From Diprion similis (taxonomy: Eukaryota > Arthropoda > Insecta > Hymenoptera > Diprionidae): a stretch of DNA of 64,000 bases. The stretch spans positions 9,803,501-9,867,500 of the forward strand of contig NC_060106.1 in assembly GCF_021155765.1 (NCBI RefSeq). The letters are read 5' to 3'. Both the position numbers and the translations under genes were made by a program. The notes beneath the pieces were generated by a model. The model made no database searches. It saw only the letters and a program-made list of their open reading frames with translations, and had not been told where the DNA came from. Positions 14,501-26,605 of the stretch are shown here, piece by piece. Each line of letters opens with the position of its first letter. The first letter of the stretch is position 1.

Positions 14501-16052
14501 CAGCGCCTGCCAAAATGACTGTAAAAATTGTTACGTACAGTGAAATTGATTTATCTATTCGCAAAGTCGCGATTGTTCTCGAATCTTGCATGGCACAACA
14601 TTCGCCGGAAGATTTAGACACGGTAGAATCTTTTTCGTCCAAGCCGAGTGTTGCCTTTCGCACAAAAAGGGTTCCACGCTCTAAGCCGATATGCATTCAT
14701 TATAATAAGAAATGGGAGCTGGGAGTGAAAAGTTTGAGCGGCTGCGGCTTATCAAGTTCCCCTGAATTTTATATTATTTAAGAGAATTCCCTCCCTATAT
14801 AGGTGCGTATACCTATATACATATATAGCCGGCATCCCTCCCGGTTTCTCCAATCCGACAGGACGCTCGACTCGACGCCTCCTCGGCACTCCCGCGACGA
14901 CGGTGTAAAAGTTCGCTAAACTTTGTTCTTCTGCTCGTAAAGGCGAAGATGCATGGCATTTGAAGTTTGCGAAATGTAATTTGCATATTTATTTGTCCTT
15001 TAAAAGAGTTTAGCCGAGTTGTAAGCTGATTTCCTAACCCGCGCCGCCTGCAAGCTGCGTACTTCTACGATTTGATATTATTTCTTTTCACCGTCACGCC
15101 ACCTGCATACAAGTATATACTCAGGCCATAATAGCAGCTAGTAACACGTCATTCCAGTTCTAATCAGGTGCTAGTGTACCGCCTTTGAGTTTCTTTTTGC
15201 CAACGTCACACGTATATATACCTGTGCTATGGATTTTATGCAAAACGGAACGACTGAAATTCTATTAGATTTTAATCGTCTCACGGAATGCACGATTTGC
15301 AAAAGCAGAAAGTGATTAATTGGTGTAATCAGCATGTTTGAAAATTGCCGCGATGATGTAGTTAAGATTTATCGAGTCTGCCACCAGTGTCCTGTAGGAA
15401 AAATTTTGTCTCGTATTGAACTTTAACTCGTATAGAATCGTTTTGGTCTCTCGTCGCGGTCTATATTTCGGTCTTACATTTTTGATGAAGCAGCCGGAAA
15501 CGGGAGCTGGACGAAAAGTAATCACAGCAAGGGATAATAATTCACAAAGGGTTGTCGCTCGTCCGCTATTAATTATTCGTATAATATGCAAATCCAAATC
15601 ACACAGTATGCTAATGGGACCTGATGTAAATACCATAAACGGCAAGTAAGTGTTTTGATCCGGGGACCCGTAAAGTGTAGTATAGATTCCCATCAAACAG
15701 GCACCCCTTACAAATGTCATGTTGTAAAGTTGATTCATTACGACGCAGAAGTAAAATAATATCAATTATCTGAAATTCAAGACGTATAATTCAAGTTCTC
15801 GAAGTAAAGTCGATTATTCGATAAATACGAGACCAATTCAATTTGCAAAATGTGTAATGTACGTAGACTTTTGCCACCATTTGAACTTTGAACGACGAAC
15901 TGCAGGCATCCAATATTGAACAGTTGCTAAAGGTGCTTTCCAAGGTGTGTTGAATTTCCAAGCAATAAATCCGCGAAAGGTTCCGCCTGGAGTCGCAAGC
16001 TTCCCCTAGGAAATGATATAGGCGGTGCTCGGAGGAATCCGACCGGGCCGAA

Positions 16053-16080
16053 ACCTTCCTTCCTTTCTTCCTTCCTTCCA
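16053..16080. repeat. TTCC-rich pyrimidine microsatellite
   Basis: Imperfect tandem TTCC/TTTC units read across about 28 bases. It is simple sequence with no gene around it. Confidence 0.85.
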
Positions 16081-18106
16081 TGTCAGCTCATCTCAAAGTC
16101 AAATACCCGTTGGAGAATACACTGCGCTCATCTCCTCAGACTCACTCTGCCCATATGCCCGGTTAAAGGGCAAACTCTGTCAGTTTTCCACTAGAAATCC
16201 CCGCGCGACGGTTGAAAGAACAAAATAAATGTAAAAAATAAAACTCCGAACGGAAATAAAATATAACAGAAAATGAAATCACTCTTCGCAGTCTTCAATT
16301 TCGAATGCTGCTACCTCGACACTTTTACATAAACGTTTCATACTTTACCTATTCAATGTGCAGAAGCGGATTGAAAAACTTTTAACGACGAAGAAAGAAT
16401 ATCACTTTGTGTACAATTTACTCTGACGAATGTGCAAAGTAGGAAAATAAATTCACTCAGTAGAGACTGAAATGTGAAATTGTTTTAGGAATTGTCTTTC
16501 GAAATTTTGCTTTTCATTAATATTTTCCTTGATTTCGGTAGAAGTGTTTGTGATATTTGGCTGGCTGCTGGGCCCGCAGGTTATACATAGCGGTAAGGAA
16601 TTCAGTATTTTTTCAATTCTGCATGGAGTGACGCAACAGGCGGGTCTTTCCCACACGGGAGGAAATCTACCGTGGCAGCCCGCGGTTATGTTCGGTTTGG
16701 CGCACGTATACATATTCCCATTCAACAGGGAAAACACACCCCCGCAGGGCTCTGCCCTTTAGCACACAGGCCGAACAATGTTCCGTTTCGACAAATGGCA
16801 GATCAAAAACAAACGCTTCGCTAGACGCCCCAAAAACAGAAACCACCGAGCCGTTGTGCAGGTGGAAATCTGAAAGCCTCGCGTTGTTTTCTTGTACGCA
16901 CAGTATTCGTCGATTTAAATCGAAAATTTGGGAAAGGTGGTTGGCAAGCACCGAATATCTACGGTACATATTTTTACTAATATCTATAAAGCAATGGAAA
17001 GAGAGAGGAAAAAACGTTGATATTATTGCAAAGTTTTAAGGGAATATAAAGCCAAATAAGGCGAATTTTTCTAGCGCGAAAGACATGGTCAAACAGGCAA
17101 CATAAGCGGTCATCTAATGCATAATGCATGCGGTTCAATATTAGAAGCGGGCTTTCGAGTATGGAACGAGATGCAGGCTGGTTTTATATATATTTTATAT
17201 ATATATATCTTGAAGGGCGCCTCTCAAAGTGAACCATATCTGTATTACGACGTGGGGTGGAACTCGTTCTTCTGGAAGAAAAGCGACTAAGCTAGCTTCT
17301 CAGCGGATCTGACATCATATTTATTGCCATCGAGTTGCACCAAAAATAACACGTAATTTATTATCCACTTTTTTCTCCTCTCTCGAAGTACAGATTTCTT
17401 GGCTTCGTTTTCTTTTTTTTTTCATTTCTCCTAGCATAAAACTACTGACAAAAGGTCATACAGTAACGTGAATTAATCACATATATACCCGTGTGTTGCA
17501 GACCTTTCGCTACTGGACAGATGATAGGGAAAATAAGTGGGAACTTAAAAATCAAGCAAGTACATATTCCACTCAAAATCAATGTATCGGACAAAGTGGA
17601 CACTTTTCACGTATCCACGAATGACGATAGAAGTATATTATTACAATTGTGGCTTCAGGATTGTAAAGCCATTATTGATAGATGCAGCTTCTTTGAATAA
17701 TCCCAGTTTCGGAAATACAGTTTCGTGCAGTGTAATGAATAATTTTTATACAGGGTTTAACTATTTTTTGATCGAAAAATTAGTCGCCAATCTCAATAAC
17801 TTGATGTAAATTTTGATTGTACTTGACAATAAACAAAGCAAAGTTATTAAAATAGTCATTCAATTTTTTAAATTATCACGCTATATGTTAATAATAAGTT
17901 ACTACGACAGATCTCAAGATTGGATAAAAGCCTAATTTGTACACACAGAAGACGTGTTACTAATAGTACCCAAGTTCATTTATAAATAAAAGTGTCTCTA
18001 ATTTGCTAGCCGTTCGTATATACAAGATAAGATTTCCTTCCGAAAAAGGCGGAGCACTGTACAGTTTCAAGTCAGCCCTATTGGTTGTTTTACTGTTCTT
18101 ACCAGG

Positions 18107-18813
18107 CACGTGAATTAATGACAACTCGTCTAGGTGAATTTAAAATCTCTGTGTGTGATTCGAGTAGCGATAAAACTGATAAATCACTAACGGTGTTAAG
18201 TAATAAATCAGTTGTACTCGGTCATTGAAAACATTGCAGTGTCGACCGCTAAACTACGTTCAAATCGGCCGCCATATCAAAAGGCATCACGTGCACTTGG
18301 CGCGTGCGTAGTAAAAAGGCAGAGGACGGCAGCTGCGTTTTTCGTTTATAAGAAAAGTATCGATGTGCGATGCGTTGCGTCTAATAAAAAGTTAATTCTT
18401 GAATGAACCCAAGTTATATTTTGTTTATTATCAGTGTAAAAAGTTTATTCCTAAGCGTAAAACCTAAAACGCCAATGTAACAACGAGAGAGATGAAATAT
18501 CGCTCGAAAACATCTAACCTAACCTAAAAATGTCGCACTCATGTTTACTAAAGGCAACATCTGCCATCCACTCTGTTTAAGTAGATTTGTTAGCGACCTA
18601 ATAACTGCGTCCAACGAATAGCACATCTGCTGAACAACGCTGTATCAATTTTTCGACAAACTTTAAACGGTGATTCATGTTAGAAATGTTTAATTTTACT
18701 TGTGCTTCTCGATTTCCATTACATGTGGAGACTGTTGCACTTGATTTTAAGTTAAAAAAAAAGTTAGGTAAATTATGTAAATAGATGAGCTAACTTTTCT
18801 TACTTCATTGCAG
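18107..18813 (+). promoter_or_regulatory. Presumed donson upstream region
   Basis: This is the stretch just before the donson coding exon. Two palindromic E-boxes (CACGTG) lie at 18107-18112 and 18288-18293, a TATAAG at 18347-18352, and a TATCGATG at 18358-18365 that matches seven of eight bases of the DRE (TATCGATA), which controls many replication genes in flies. A TAACCTAACCTAA tract lies at 18515-18527, similar to the insect telomere unit but only two copies. The coding exon opens one base before the ATG after an acceptor (TTCATTGCAG, ending 18813), so at least one noncoding exon should lie upstream. A TTAG/GTAAAT donor at 18768 would give a 46-nt intron, very short, so the true donor is uncertain. 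Confidence 0.35.
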
Positions 18814-18814
18814 T

Positions 18815-21637
18815 ATGACGAAATTCACTTTCAACCCACCAATGGATGAAAATTCTGCATCTGATCTAGCAGAATGGAAACGACCGGAGCAAGTGATGCA
18901 GCTTCATCGATTGAAGCTGAGAAAACGAGCGCTTCAGGCCCGCATGAACAGAACTTCGGTAGAAAAGGCTTCACCTTCAATAGATCAGAACAGTTCAATT
19001 CCTATAATCGACATCAGACAAGACTCAGCAACTTTGAAACGCAGGAACCCATTCTGTAGAAGTGTGACTACGTTTAAGAAGCACAAAACAACGCCATTAA
19101 CGGCAAGGGAATTGGAAGCCAGCAACGACACAACCCTTTTTGAGTTGTTGAACATTAAAAAATCGGGAAACCCTGAAAAGCCTGGACAAAATACTCCCCT
19201 CTCATTTTCCAGCGTGCTGACAAAACTAGAGAATGGATATGCAGAAGAGGAAGCAGCACCAGCGCCCCAAGGGAATAACTACATCCCGGTAGACTGGACA
19301 CTGAATACCAAGATGCGATTCATGTCTCCAAAACCATTTGCTTGGAATGGAAAATTAAAAACTAGCGAAGAAGCGTCTGGCACTACTGGGTTTGTTCGCT
19401 GCCTGGACATCGGTGAAAAGGAAACTACATTGGACACTAGTCCTAATGCTAGGTATATTCAATTCAGATCAAATATAGACTTCAGTATGCAAAGAAGCTT
19501 TTGAATTCTTGGAAGAATTATGTTTCTCCCTTAAAATCAGGGATAAATAGCTTATAATATTGCTATGTAAAGTTCTGAGCATCGATAAAAAGAAAATTTC
19601 AATGAATACAATTTGGTTTCACGTACTTACCAGCTAAGAATTCCTGCAGCAATGTTGTCGCCAGGTATGGCCTAAAAATCGTTACATTTCACCTTTCAAA
19701 TGGGCATAATCTTCTTCACTCTCCTCTAGGTTTCACCAATGCTGTTTGGTATGGCAGCACCCTTCGCTACCCTGGCTAGAATTATTTCCTCGCTCTGCTG
19801 GCAGAGCTAGTGCAGCAATATCGAGCAGCCCGATGGCAGCGACAAATCAGCACATCAAGGATGCTCTGCACCGGGAATGGAGCGAAAGCTTCAGATCATT
19901 GTTCCAGCTAGTACGTGCAAGGCAATGCCCATACTTCTATGTATGCACAAACACGTTCACAGTTCTCTTCCGCGCTGCTGGTATTTGCGGTGTTTCAGAA
20001 GTTCATGCCCTTCTTACACCAACCACCAGAGGATTTAGACAAATTCTTAAGCAAGAAGGTAATGTGTATCCACAGTAATTCTTCTGTAAAGAATTGATTC
20101 CTGGATTTTATCAGCGCATTTGTTATTGGCCAGTGGTAATCGGTATCTTGTCAAAGATAACTACTCCCTGACCCGTATTTACCATGACACCATAAAGGAA
20201 CTTGCTTAGCCAATGTATACCTGATGGGTAAGACAAGTCGATAAAGTAGAGGCAGATGTTTGGTATTTTCTTGATGCTTCAGCAAATTATTGATCTTTCT
20301 GCTCAGTTGTCGAATTATCTGTCTATTTCGTGTTATCTACTACTGCATATCAAATTTGCATTGCATTTATTCAATTTGCGCTTTCATTTCAGATATAGTA
20401 TTTACGATGCCATTGCGGAAAAATTCCAAAAGGCGGTCAGATACAACCGATTCTGGCTGTGATACTCTGGACTCTTCAGCGTCAAATATGACAAATCCTA
20501 CCGATAAGGAGCATTTGAATGACGAAGATGAAGATGAGGATGGACCGGCAGACAAGTGGTTGCAAAGCCTTGGAGTTGAAGATTCTGAAATTCGAAAAAT
20601 AAATAATTTGCAGGCATGGATTTGGATATAAGAATATCGAATTACTTCTAGTGTAGTAAAATGCAACTTCGTCTGCTAACAAAAATCAAATTCCATTCTC
20701 GGGATTACATGCTTGATGATTCCCCAAAAAAAGCTATTCTTAACCAAACCTATAAACAAACTTGGATTTCTTAGTGTGAATATTTATGTAGATAGCGTAA
20801 ATTAGAATTTATGTGTCATTGTTTTATCGTACGAATACCTAATAATTGATTTGATTGCAAATTTTTATTATTCCAGGCTCGTCTCACTCAGGACAAAGAG
20901 AGTGACATAGACAACTCGGCGGAGTCGCTGATTTTCGTTCAAGACGTTGAGACGCAAGCTTTATTCAATTTTTTGATAAACTGTAAATCGTCAATCGCCT
21001 CGACCGGTGCCTTGGCAGGCATTCCCCCGACTCTTTTGGCGCCCGTTGCATTTCACGGCGCAACGCTCAAGCCGCTTAAGGTAATTTTATCACCCATTGA
21101 TCGTTCGCGGTCAAAATCGCTGTAAATATTTTCGTAGTTCTCAGCACTTCACCCAACTTTCATATAAATTATTTGCACAGGTCAGAGAAAGCGTCGTGAC
21201 CATAGATAAGGAGAAATTTTATTCCCTCGAGCTTCGAGGACCGCTTTTACCGCACACGTTGCCAAGTCTTTGCCATCTGATGACTTCGAGTCACCTGGAA
21301 CAATTCTCGGTCAGCTGCGCGCCCCTCATCTCGACTATTCCATTTTCGCGAGCAGGAAATGGACGAGGTAAATTATATGAATACCATTTAATAGTCCAAA
21401 TTTGTTCTCCGTTATACGTGTAATTCCAAATATAGTGAAGTTCCAAATATTCTTACAGAAGATGCAGCCGCGTCGGAAGAATCTGTGAAGGCGCCATCTA
21501 ACGTTTTTGGCCAGGAAAATCTCAGCGATTGCGGTTTTAGCGCGAAGCTACTTAAACATTTTTGCTGTCCAGACCCGCAGCGCATACAGGTCTTAGACAG
21601 TTTGAAATTCTCCAATGACGGATACGTGTGGTCTTGA
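18815..21637 (+). CDS. donson: DONSON / humpty dumpty replication-initiation protein, six exons
   Basis: Coding exons: 18815-19452, 19730-20058, 20393-20613, 20877-21080, 21181-21367 and 21459-21637. They join without a stop into 585 residues, close to the vertebrate length. Family motifs occur in order: DWTLNTKMRF and PFAWNGKLK near residue 180, HPSLPWLELFPR at 223-234, CPYFYVC at 279-285, TVLFRAAG at 290-297, LLTPTTRGFR near 310, an acidic linker (DEDEDED) near 355, FNFLIN and GIPPTLLAPVAF in exon 4, and a Trp-Ser C-terminus. DONSON is known to help deliver GINS to the MCM helicase when origins fire, acting in the nucleus; the fly orthologue humpty dumpty is needed for replication and chorion gene amplification. 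The start is the first ATG after an acceptor at 18813. Intron 3 uses a GC donor. Assignment is from recalled family similarity and the exact fit of splice phases. Confidence 0.95.
20614..20876 (+). other. GC-AG intron in donson
   Basis: Exon 3 ends TTGCAG and the intron begins GCATGG. There is no GT between this point and the in-frame stop near 20629, and the next exon (after TTATTCCAG) continues the conserved protein in phase 0. A GC donor is therefore the only simple reading. GC-AG introns are a known minor class of spliceosomal introns. Confidence 0.8.
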
Positions 21638-22299
21638 TCCATGTCGGTGATAATCTAGGACTAAGTTTTAACCAAAAAGTTACGTGTTCGCTAAGCGCTA
21701 GTACAAAAGCTAACTTTTTTTGCGCTGCAACAATATTATAACTAGCATTATTTAAAACGTTCAGCATAATGAATGCTCAATTCATCGCAATCGGCAATCA
21801 TCCTGAAAAAAAAAGAATCATTGATTTTTATTCAACTCGTGCCTTAACGATACATTTTGACCTATGACAAAATGTTTGATTTGCCTCGACTATTAGAAGC
21901 CGATATTATCAATCATTACTCCAAGGTTATTTTTTTTTTTTTAATCAATGCGCATTTGACATCGCATTTTTTGTAGATATTATATAGAGAACTAGGCATG
22001 CTCTACTAACGATCTAGTCAGCATGATTTTCAGCAAATTAATCAGCATCTTGAATATACCGAAAACCCCCCGACAATGTTCTGCTTGTTTGCAGCGCAGC
22101 GATTTAATTTTATCTATATCACGACAGTTATTATTGTTATGTTATTTATTTTAGCTGTTAAGACGAAATACCGGTGCCTTATTTTTTTCACGTCGTATTT
22201 TGCGTATTGATTAGGTTGAGATAAAATTCAAAAATATTTACATATTACAAACTGTAATTGATTCTGATAAAGGTGTATATTTTTTCACATCAATTGAAT

Positions 22300-22305
22300 A
22301 ATAAA
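22300..22305 (+). terminator. Candidate donson polyadenylation signal
   Basis: A canonical AATAAA lies about 660 bases after the donson stop, within AT-rich DNA and followed by a T/G-rich stretch. The UTR length is plausible but unproven. Confidence 0.4.
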
Positions 22306-24473
22306 GCGTATACATTGTTTCATTCTACAACTATCGTTGAGAAAAGACGTAAAGTGGATGTAAATCGAACGCCGATGGAATTTCCTTAAAGTCTTTTTTA
22401 TCCGTGTTTGTTTTCAAATATTTTCCAACTTCTCTTCAACTTACTTCCAAGAAACTTGAAAGCGAACGACACAACTGTATCGCTAATGGAAGTTCCGCTC
22501 TGTACTGCGGTTCGGTTTGATAACGGCGTGGCGGCGAGATATACAAAATGTGGTCAGATTAAATGCAGGACGGTACACCGTTTCTCGGCTAGTTTCTGAC
22601 AAGTTTTAATTTATTTATTTTCTCTTTGTAGGATAATATTTGAGTATGCTTCGCGACTAACGAAGAAACCTGACCTGAGCAGGCATTATACCAAATGTTT
22701 TTCGTGTATCTCGAAATGAAAGTTTACTGCGTTTTAATAAGTATTGGTATACATACATAGTATAGCACTGTTGGGAAATCGTATTTTCTGAGAACCGTTG
22801 ATCAGTCACAGAGATACGGCAACGTGATTAACAGTTTTCGAAACATTCAAAAATTTCCATCTACGGTCTAAATCGTGGAATTATCGCCTCGAATATTCAG
22901 GTATACCTGACTGCCCGTTTAAAGTTATCGCGGCCTGAATAACAGAGTCCAAATTTAGTACGAACTCTGAGGTACCGTAACGTAACGTGGGTCCCAAAAG
23001 CGAATATGAAAGTTATAAGGTATGAATTTGAAAACCAGTTACAGTACTCGCTTTTCACTTTGGCGATGATATAGGCGTACTTTTTTGCTCGAACAATTCC
23101 TCTTCCGACCTGTACATTGTATTGAATTGTCTTTATGAAAAGTGATAAAAAATTTGAATCACTTTTTCAGGCATCATTGAGACTAAAAATTTTCTTGTGT
23201 TTTGTACCGATCATAACAAACGACCTAACGACTCGATTTTATAGTCTAAATATAATGACCCGTTAGTACAAATGAATTCATTTAAAATCCTGTTCCATAA
23301 CAACGCTTCAATTACATAACATTCCGGCAGCCTTGGTCACTTTCCCGAGAGACTCGAGTCGGCTCAATTATTATCGGTAACGCATAGCCGTCCGGCTGTC
23401 GCGAAGAGTGTATTTTTGAAGCGACGCGGGGGGTTGGCTATCCCTAAAAATAACGAATCGATATGAACTGCCCCCGAAACGGGGATTCAAGATTCCACCG
23501 GAGGGTTTTCGCCCGCGAGCTGCGAGCTGCAGGGGGTCGGTCCGAGGGCTGCGTCCTTGGTCCTGCGGCGTCGCGCATACGAGTAATAACACCCCAGTTT
23601 CACCGTGAACGCGTACATACGCGGATATGTGTAGACTCGCGTGATATCGATTGTGTGCTTTGAGCAATTAATGTCCGTTTCTCGCAGACCGCATGTAAAT
23701 TTCCTCGAGTTCTTCGTCCCCCCGCGTTTCGCCTCCGCAATAATACCCGTCTGATCCTTTGAGTGGAATGGGAGGGTTTTTTGCGCAGGTAAACATCATC
23801 GTGAATCGAGAGTTGAGAATTTGAACCGAATGCCTATATAGCGATGAAACTACATAATATCTACAATAATTAACGAAATTCCTGTACAGCACGGCAAGTT
23901 TGCAGCGGGCCGTATAATGTACAAACATCATTACTCAGAGAGCAAAAGTCGTTTCTCCCGTTCGGGGGTCTCGCGATTACATTTGACCCGATAAGACTAC
24001 ATAAACCAAAACGAATATGTACTTGGTACAAGCGACCGTTGTTGCGTAGTGAGAATTCAATGCCGCAGCCAAAACCGCATTTCACCCGATGTCTATAATT
24101 ATTATAGGTCAGCCGCCGTCAAGCCAAACCGCGCGTGTAGCGTTTTTCCCGCTCTATGTATAACGAGACCTCTCAACTTTATTAATACGCAACATATTAA
24201 AACGCAACGTCCTGCAGTTACAAATCATTCCCGCATTCCCTATCACGCAAAGTATACGCAACGCGTACTCCCCGCGTCATCCTGCAGGACGTGCGTATTG
24301 TGCGTGGGTATACACACGACAGCGAGGACGAAGAGATCCGAAATCGCCCCTGACTACGGCGTCGGTTGCGTGGGGAATGGAGAGGGGGGTTGGAGGGGGT
24401 GGGGGGCGGAGGGCGGCAGGGACGGCATGGCAAGGCGTGGGCGCGTCCCCTCGGCCCGCTCACTCTCTCGCTC

Positions 24474-24516
24474 TCTTTCGCTCTGTCTCTGTCTTTCTCT
24501 CTCTCTCTTTCTCTCG
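24474..24516. repeat. CT-rich microsatellite
   Basis: An imperfect pyrimidine tract of CT and TCTG units lies inside a GC-rich block. It produces Ser/Leu-rich translations in the plus frames and Arg/Glu-rich ones in the minus frames, which are not evidence of coding. Confidence 0.8.
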
Positions 24517-24954
24517 CCGTGTGGGGGGTGTCGTCCCCCCCGACAGGGCTTTGCCCCCGGCCCATCGTCGAGTTTCCAGTCCCCCGCTGATATCGGGCGC
24601 GGAACGTTGAGGGAGCCTCTGCGTGCCCCGAGCTTCGCACTCGTATACCCTGCACGCTAAGGCAACGGTGCCCTCGGATTGTGCCGGGTTTAGTCAGCCC
24701 AGTGCACCGACCCGGATCGTCGCCGTTTCGCGCGAGGAGGAAGAACCGCGAGAACCGGAAGGAGTTGGAGGAACCGGCTGGAGGGAGGCCGAAGAAGGAA
24801 CTCTTCGGGGTCGTGATCGGAGAGGTAGGCCTGCACGCACGTATTTCCATCCTTATAACCCTGTTAGGGATAATTCACCTGCCTCGCGGCTCTCGCGGCA
24901 ATTCGCCAGATACCGCCTCTAGACGTACGTCTACGAACGCTGACCGTCCGGGGG

Positions 24955-24962
24955 TATAAATA
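24955..24962 (+). promoter_or_regulatory. TATA box, possible promoter of the BTB-zinc-finger gene
   Basis: TATAAATA in a GC-rich setting (CCGGGGGTATAAATAGACGCGG) is a textbook TATA box with GC-rich flanks. Transcription would start near 24985-24990. The next gene on this strand is the BTB-zinc-finger gene, whose coding exon follows an acceptor at 26559, so a 5' UTR exon between 24.98 and about 25.9 kb is expected. No convincing donor was pinned down, so the link is inferred. Confidence 0.45.
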
Positions 24963-25460
24963 GACGCGGTTGTGTCCCGGGGCGAGGAAAGGGGGGCACT
25001 CGGATACTTCGAACCGTCTTGTGTCGTCGGTCGATTATTCCTAGACCCGACGACCGTCGCCGCGCACATTAGGCGTGGATATTCGCGAGGCTTCGGGGGC
25101 GGGCGAAAATTCAAACGCAACTCGCGAGCTTGCAATCTTTCGGTCTCGATGAGCTTTTCTCGCCCGCCACCTTCGGCCGGCTTGACGTTTTAACGGAGAA
25201 CTCGCGATCCCCGCTGCTGACGCAATTCGCCAACCTCTTCACCGCCTCCCCCGTCCCAACATATTGATCTCGATTTCCTCGTAAAGCTTCCGCGATGAAG
25301 GCTCACTCCGGTTACTCCCATGTTCGTTCACGCCGAGGCGACCGGGTTCGGGCTAATTGGTGCGTCAAGGCACTTGCCGTTGTTTTTCAAAATCGCGGAG
25401 ATTACACCGAGGTTGAAAATTCGGGGAAGAACCTCGGTCGCAGATATCTGGAGGCGTCGC

Positions 25461-25480
25461 CGAGGCGAGGCGAGGCGAGG
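25461..25480. repeat. Short GAGGC tandem repeat
   Basis: Four CGAGG units run in tandem in the GC-rich presumed leader region of the BTB gene. A similar GGCGAGG motif recurs near 61690. Confidence 0.8.
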
Positions 25481-26605
25481 CCAGGCCGGGCGCTTGTATT
25501 TTTACTTTCACGCAGCTTTCAAACCCTCGGCAACACGGGACGGCAGCTCTCGTTGCATGGGGCCGCGGACAAATTATGGATCGACTTCGGCTTCTTCCTC
25601 TGCGCATGACACGTGGTCCTCCTCGACCCCCGCCGAGGTTGGATACAAACGCTACGCGTATCCGCGGCGTCGTGGATACCAAGAATGTCGCTGCGAAGAC
25701 GAGGCCGAGGATAGAACCGACTTTTCACCTTCCTGTTCGAATATTTATTCACACGATCAGCGGAGAAGCTTTTGGAAGTCTAGGATACGTTCCTGCTGCA
25801 CCGTCTCTCGTACGATTCGATCGAGTTTCAAAATTTCAGAATTAATAACGTATAGCGTGTGTTACTATGCAATTTTACACCGCACGAAATTTGCTGCAGG
25901 ATTGCTATACACGTTACAATATGTATAATGCCATCGATAATGTACTAATCTAACCGCGCCCAGCTCGAAACGCGCGTTGGAAAGTCTAATTTTGGAAAGG
26001 AAACTGGAGAGCTATTTCCGATCATTTTTTATGTGAAAACCTCACTCGAGTCTTTCCTTGGTCGTCATCGTTTGCGAGACAAATTCCCTTAGCTACGAGT
26101 AAGCATCGCATCGGATAGCTTCGATCAATATTCGTTTTGGCGGGCCGTCAAATGTTGCACATGTTTTCAAGCAGTTACCAATTCACTAATAATACTAACT
26201 CGATTGACCCACGAAAGTATAAAGAAACACTCGTTATTTATTATCTATCGCAATATTTGCCAATTACAAACATGAATCGAATCGTTAAACCCACCACCCG
26301 AACGCCAAATGAGCTTTGTAAACAGAACTCGTGTATGTAGTTACCTCCAGCACCTTCAACCTTTTTTTCAGCCCGATAACAACCGACGCGCAAAAAGGCT
26401 AGCCATCGTTTGTTCAACGCCATAGATATGCCGCAGCATGGCTGCAAGCTCGCGCATTATTCGCTATACGCGTGCGAATTCGGTTCCATATATTACAATA
26501 TTTTTAACGAAGAGTAGCGTACTGATTACGCGTTAATCTTGCGGTTATTGGCATTGCAGAAGCTTCTACCTGCTGGCTTACGGAAAAATAGCCCAAGTCG
26601 CAACG

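Larger units (their letters stand above)
1..18814. other. Long stretch with no supportable gene
   Basis: I find no conserved protein, RNA gene or intact mobile element in this stretch. The longest open frames (around 114-617, 6165-6685, 10214-10588, 11307-11777 and 15316-15765) overlap each other in several frames or lie in AT-rich DNA and have no family motif. GC-rich patches at about 540-760, 6180-6650 and 13.9-14.3 kb open several frames at once. Notable local content is a 19-G run near 5050, a TTCC-rich tract near 16060, short TA tracts, and one weak signal-peptide-like exon on the minus strand at 11412-11540, listed separately. It could be intergenic DNA or introns of a gene whose exons lie outside the window. 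Confidence 0.6.
21638..24954. other. donson 3' UTR and intergenic DNA
   Basis: The first part is AT-rich and probably holds the donson 3' UTR up to the AATAAA at 22300. From about 23.4 kb it becomes GC- and CpG-rich, peaking at 24.36-24.6 kb with G-rich (GGGGTGGGGG) and CT-rich tracts. Several frames on both strands stay open here only because of composition. No protein family is recognisable. Confidence 0.6.

Noticed and set aside
15316..15765. 149-codon minus-strand frame
   Set aside because: No recognisable family, and a 77-codon plus frame overlaps it. Treated as chance.
18515..18527. CCTAA doublet as telomeric repeat
   Set aside because: Only two units, in a gene upstream region; not an interstitial telomere array.
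24049..24850. Long frames on both strands in the GC-rich block
   Set aside because: They consist of Gly/Arg- and Ser/Leu-rich translations of G-rich and CT-rich simple sequence.
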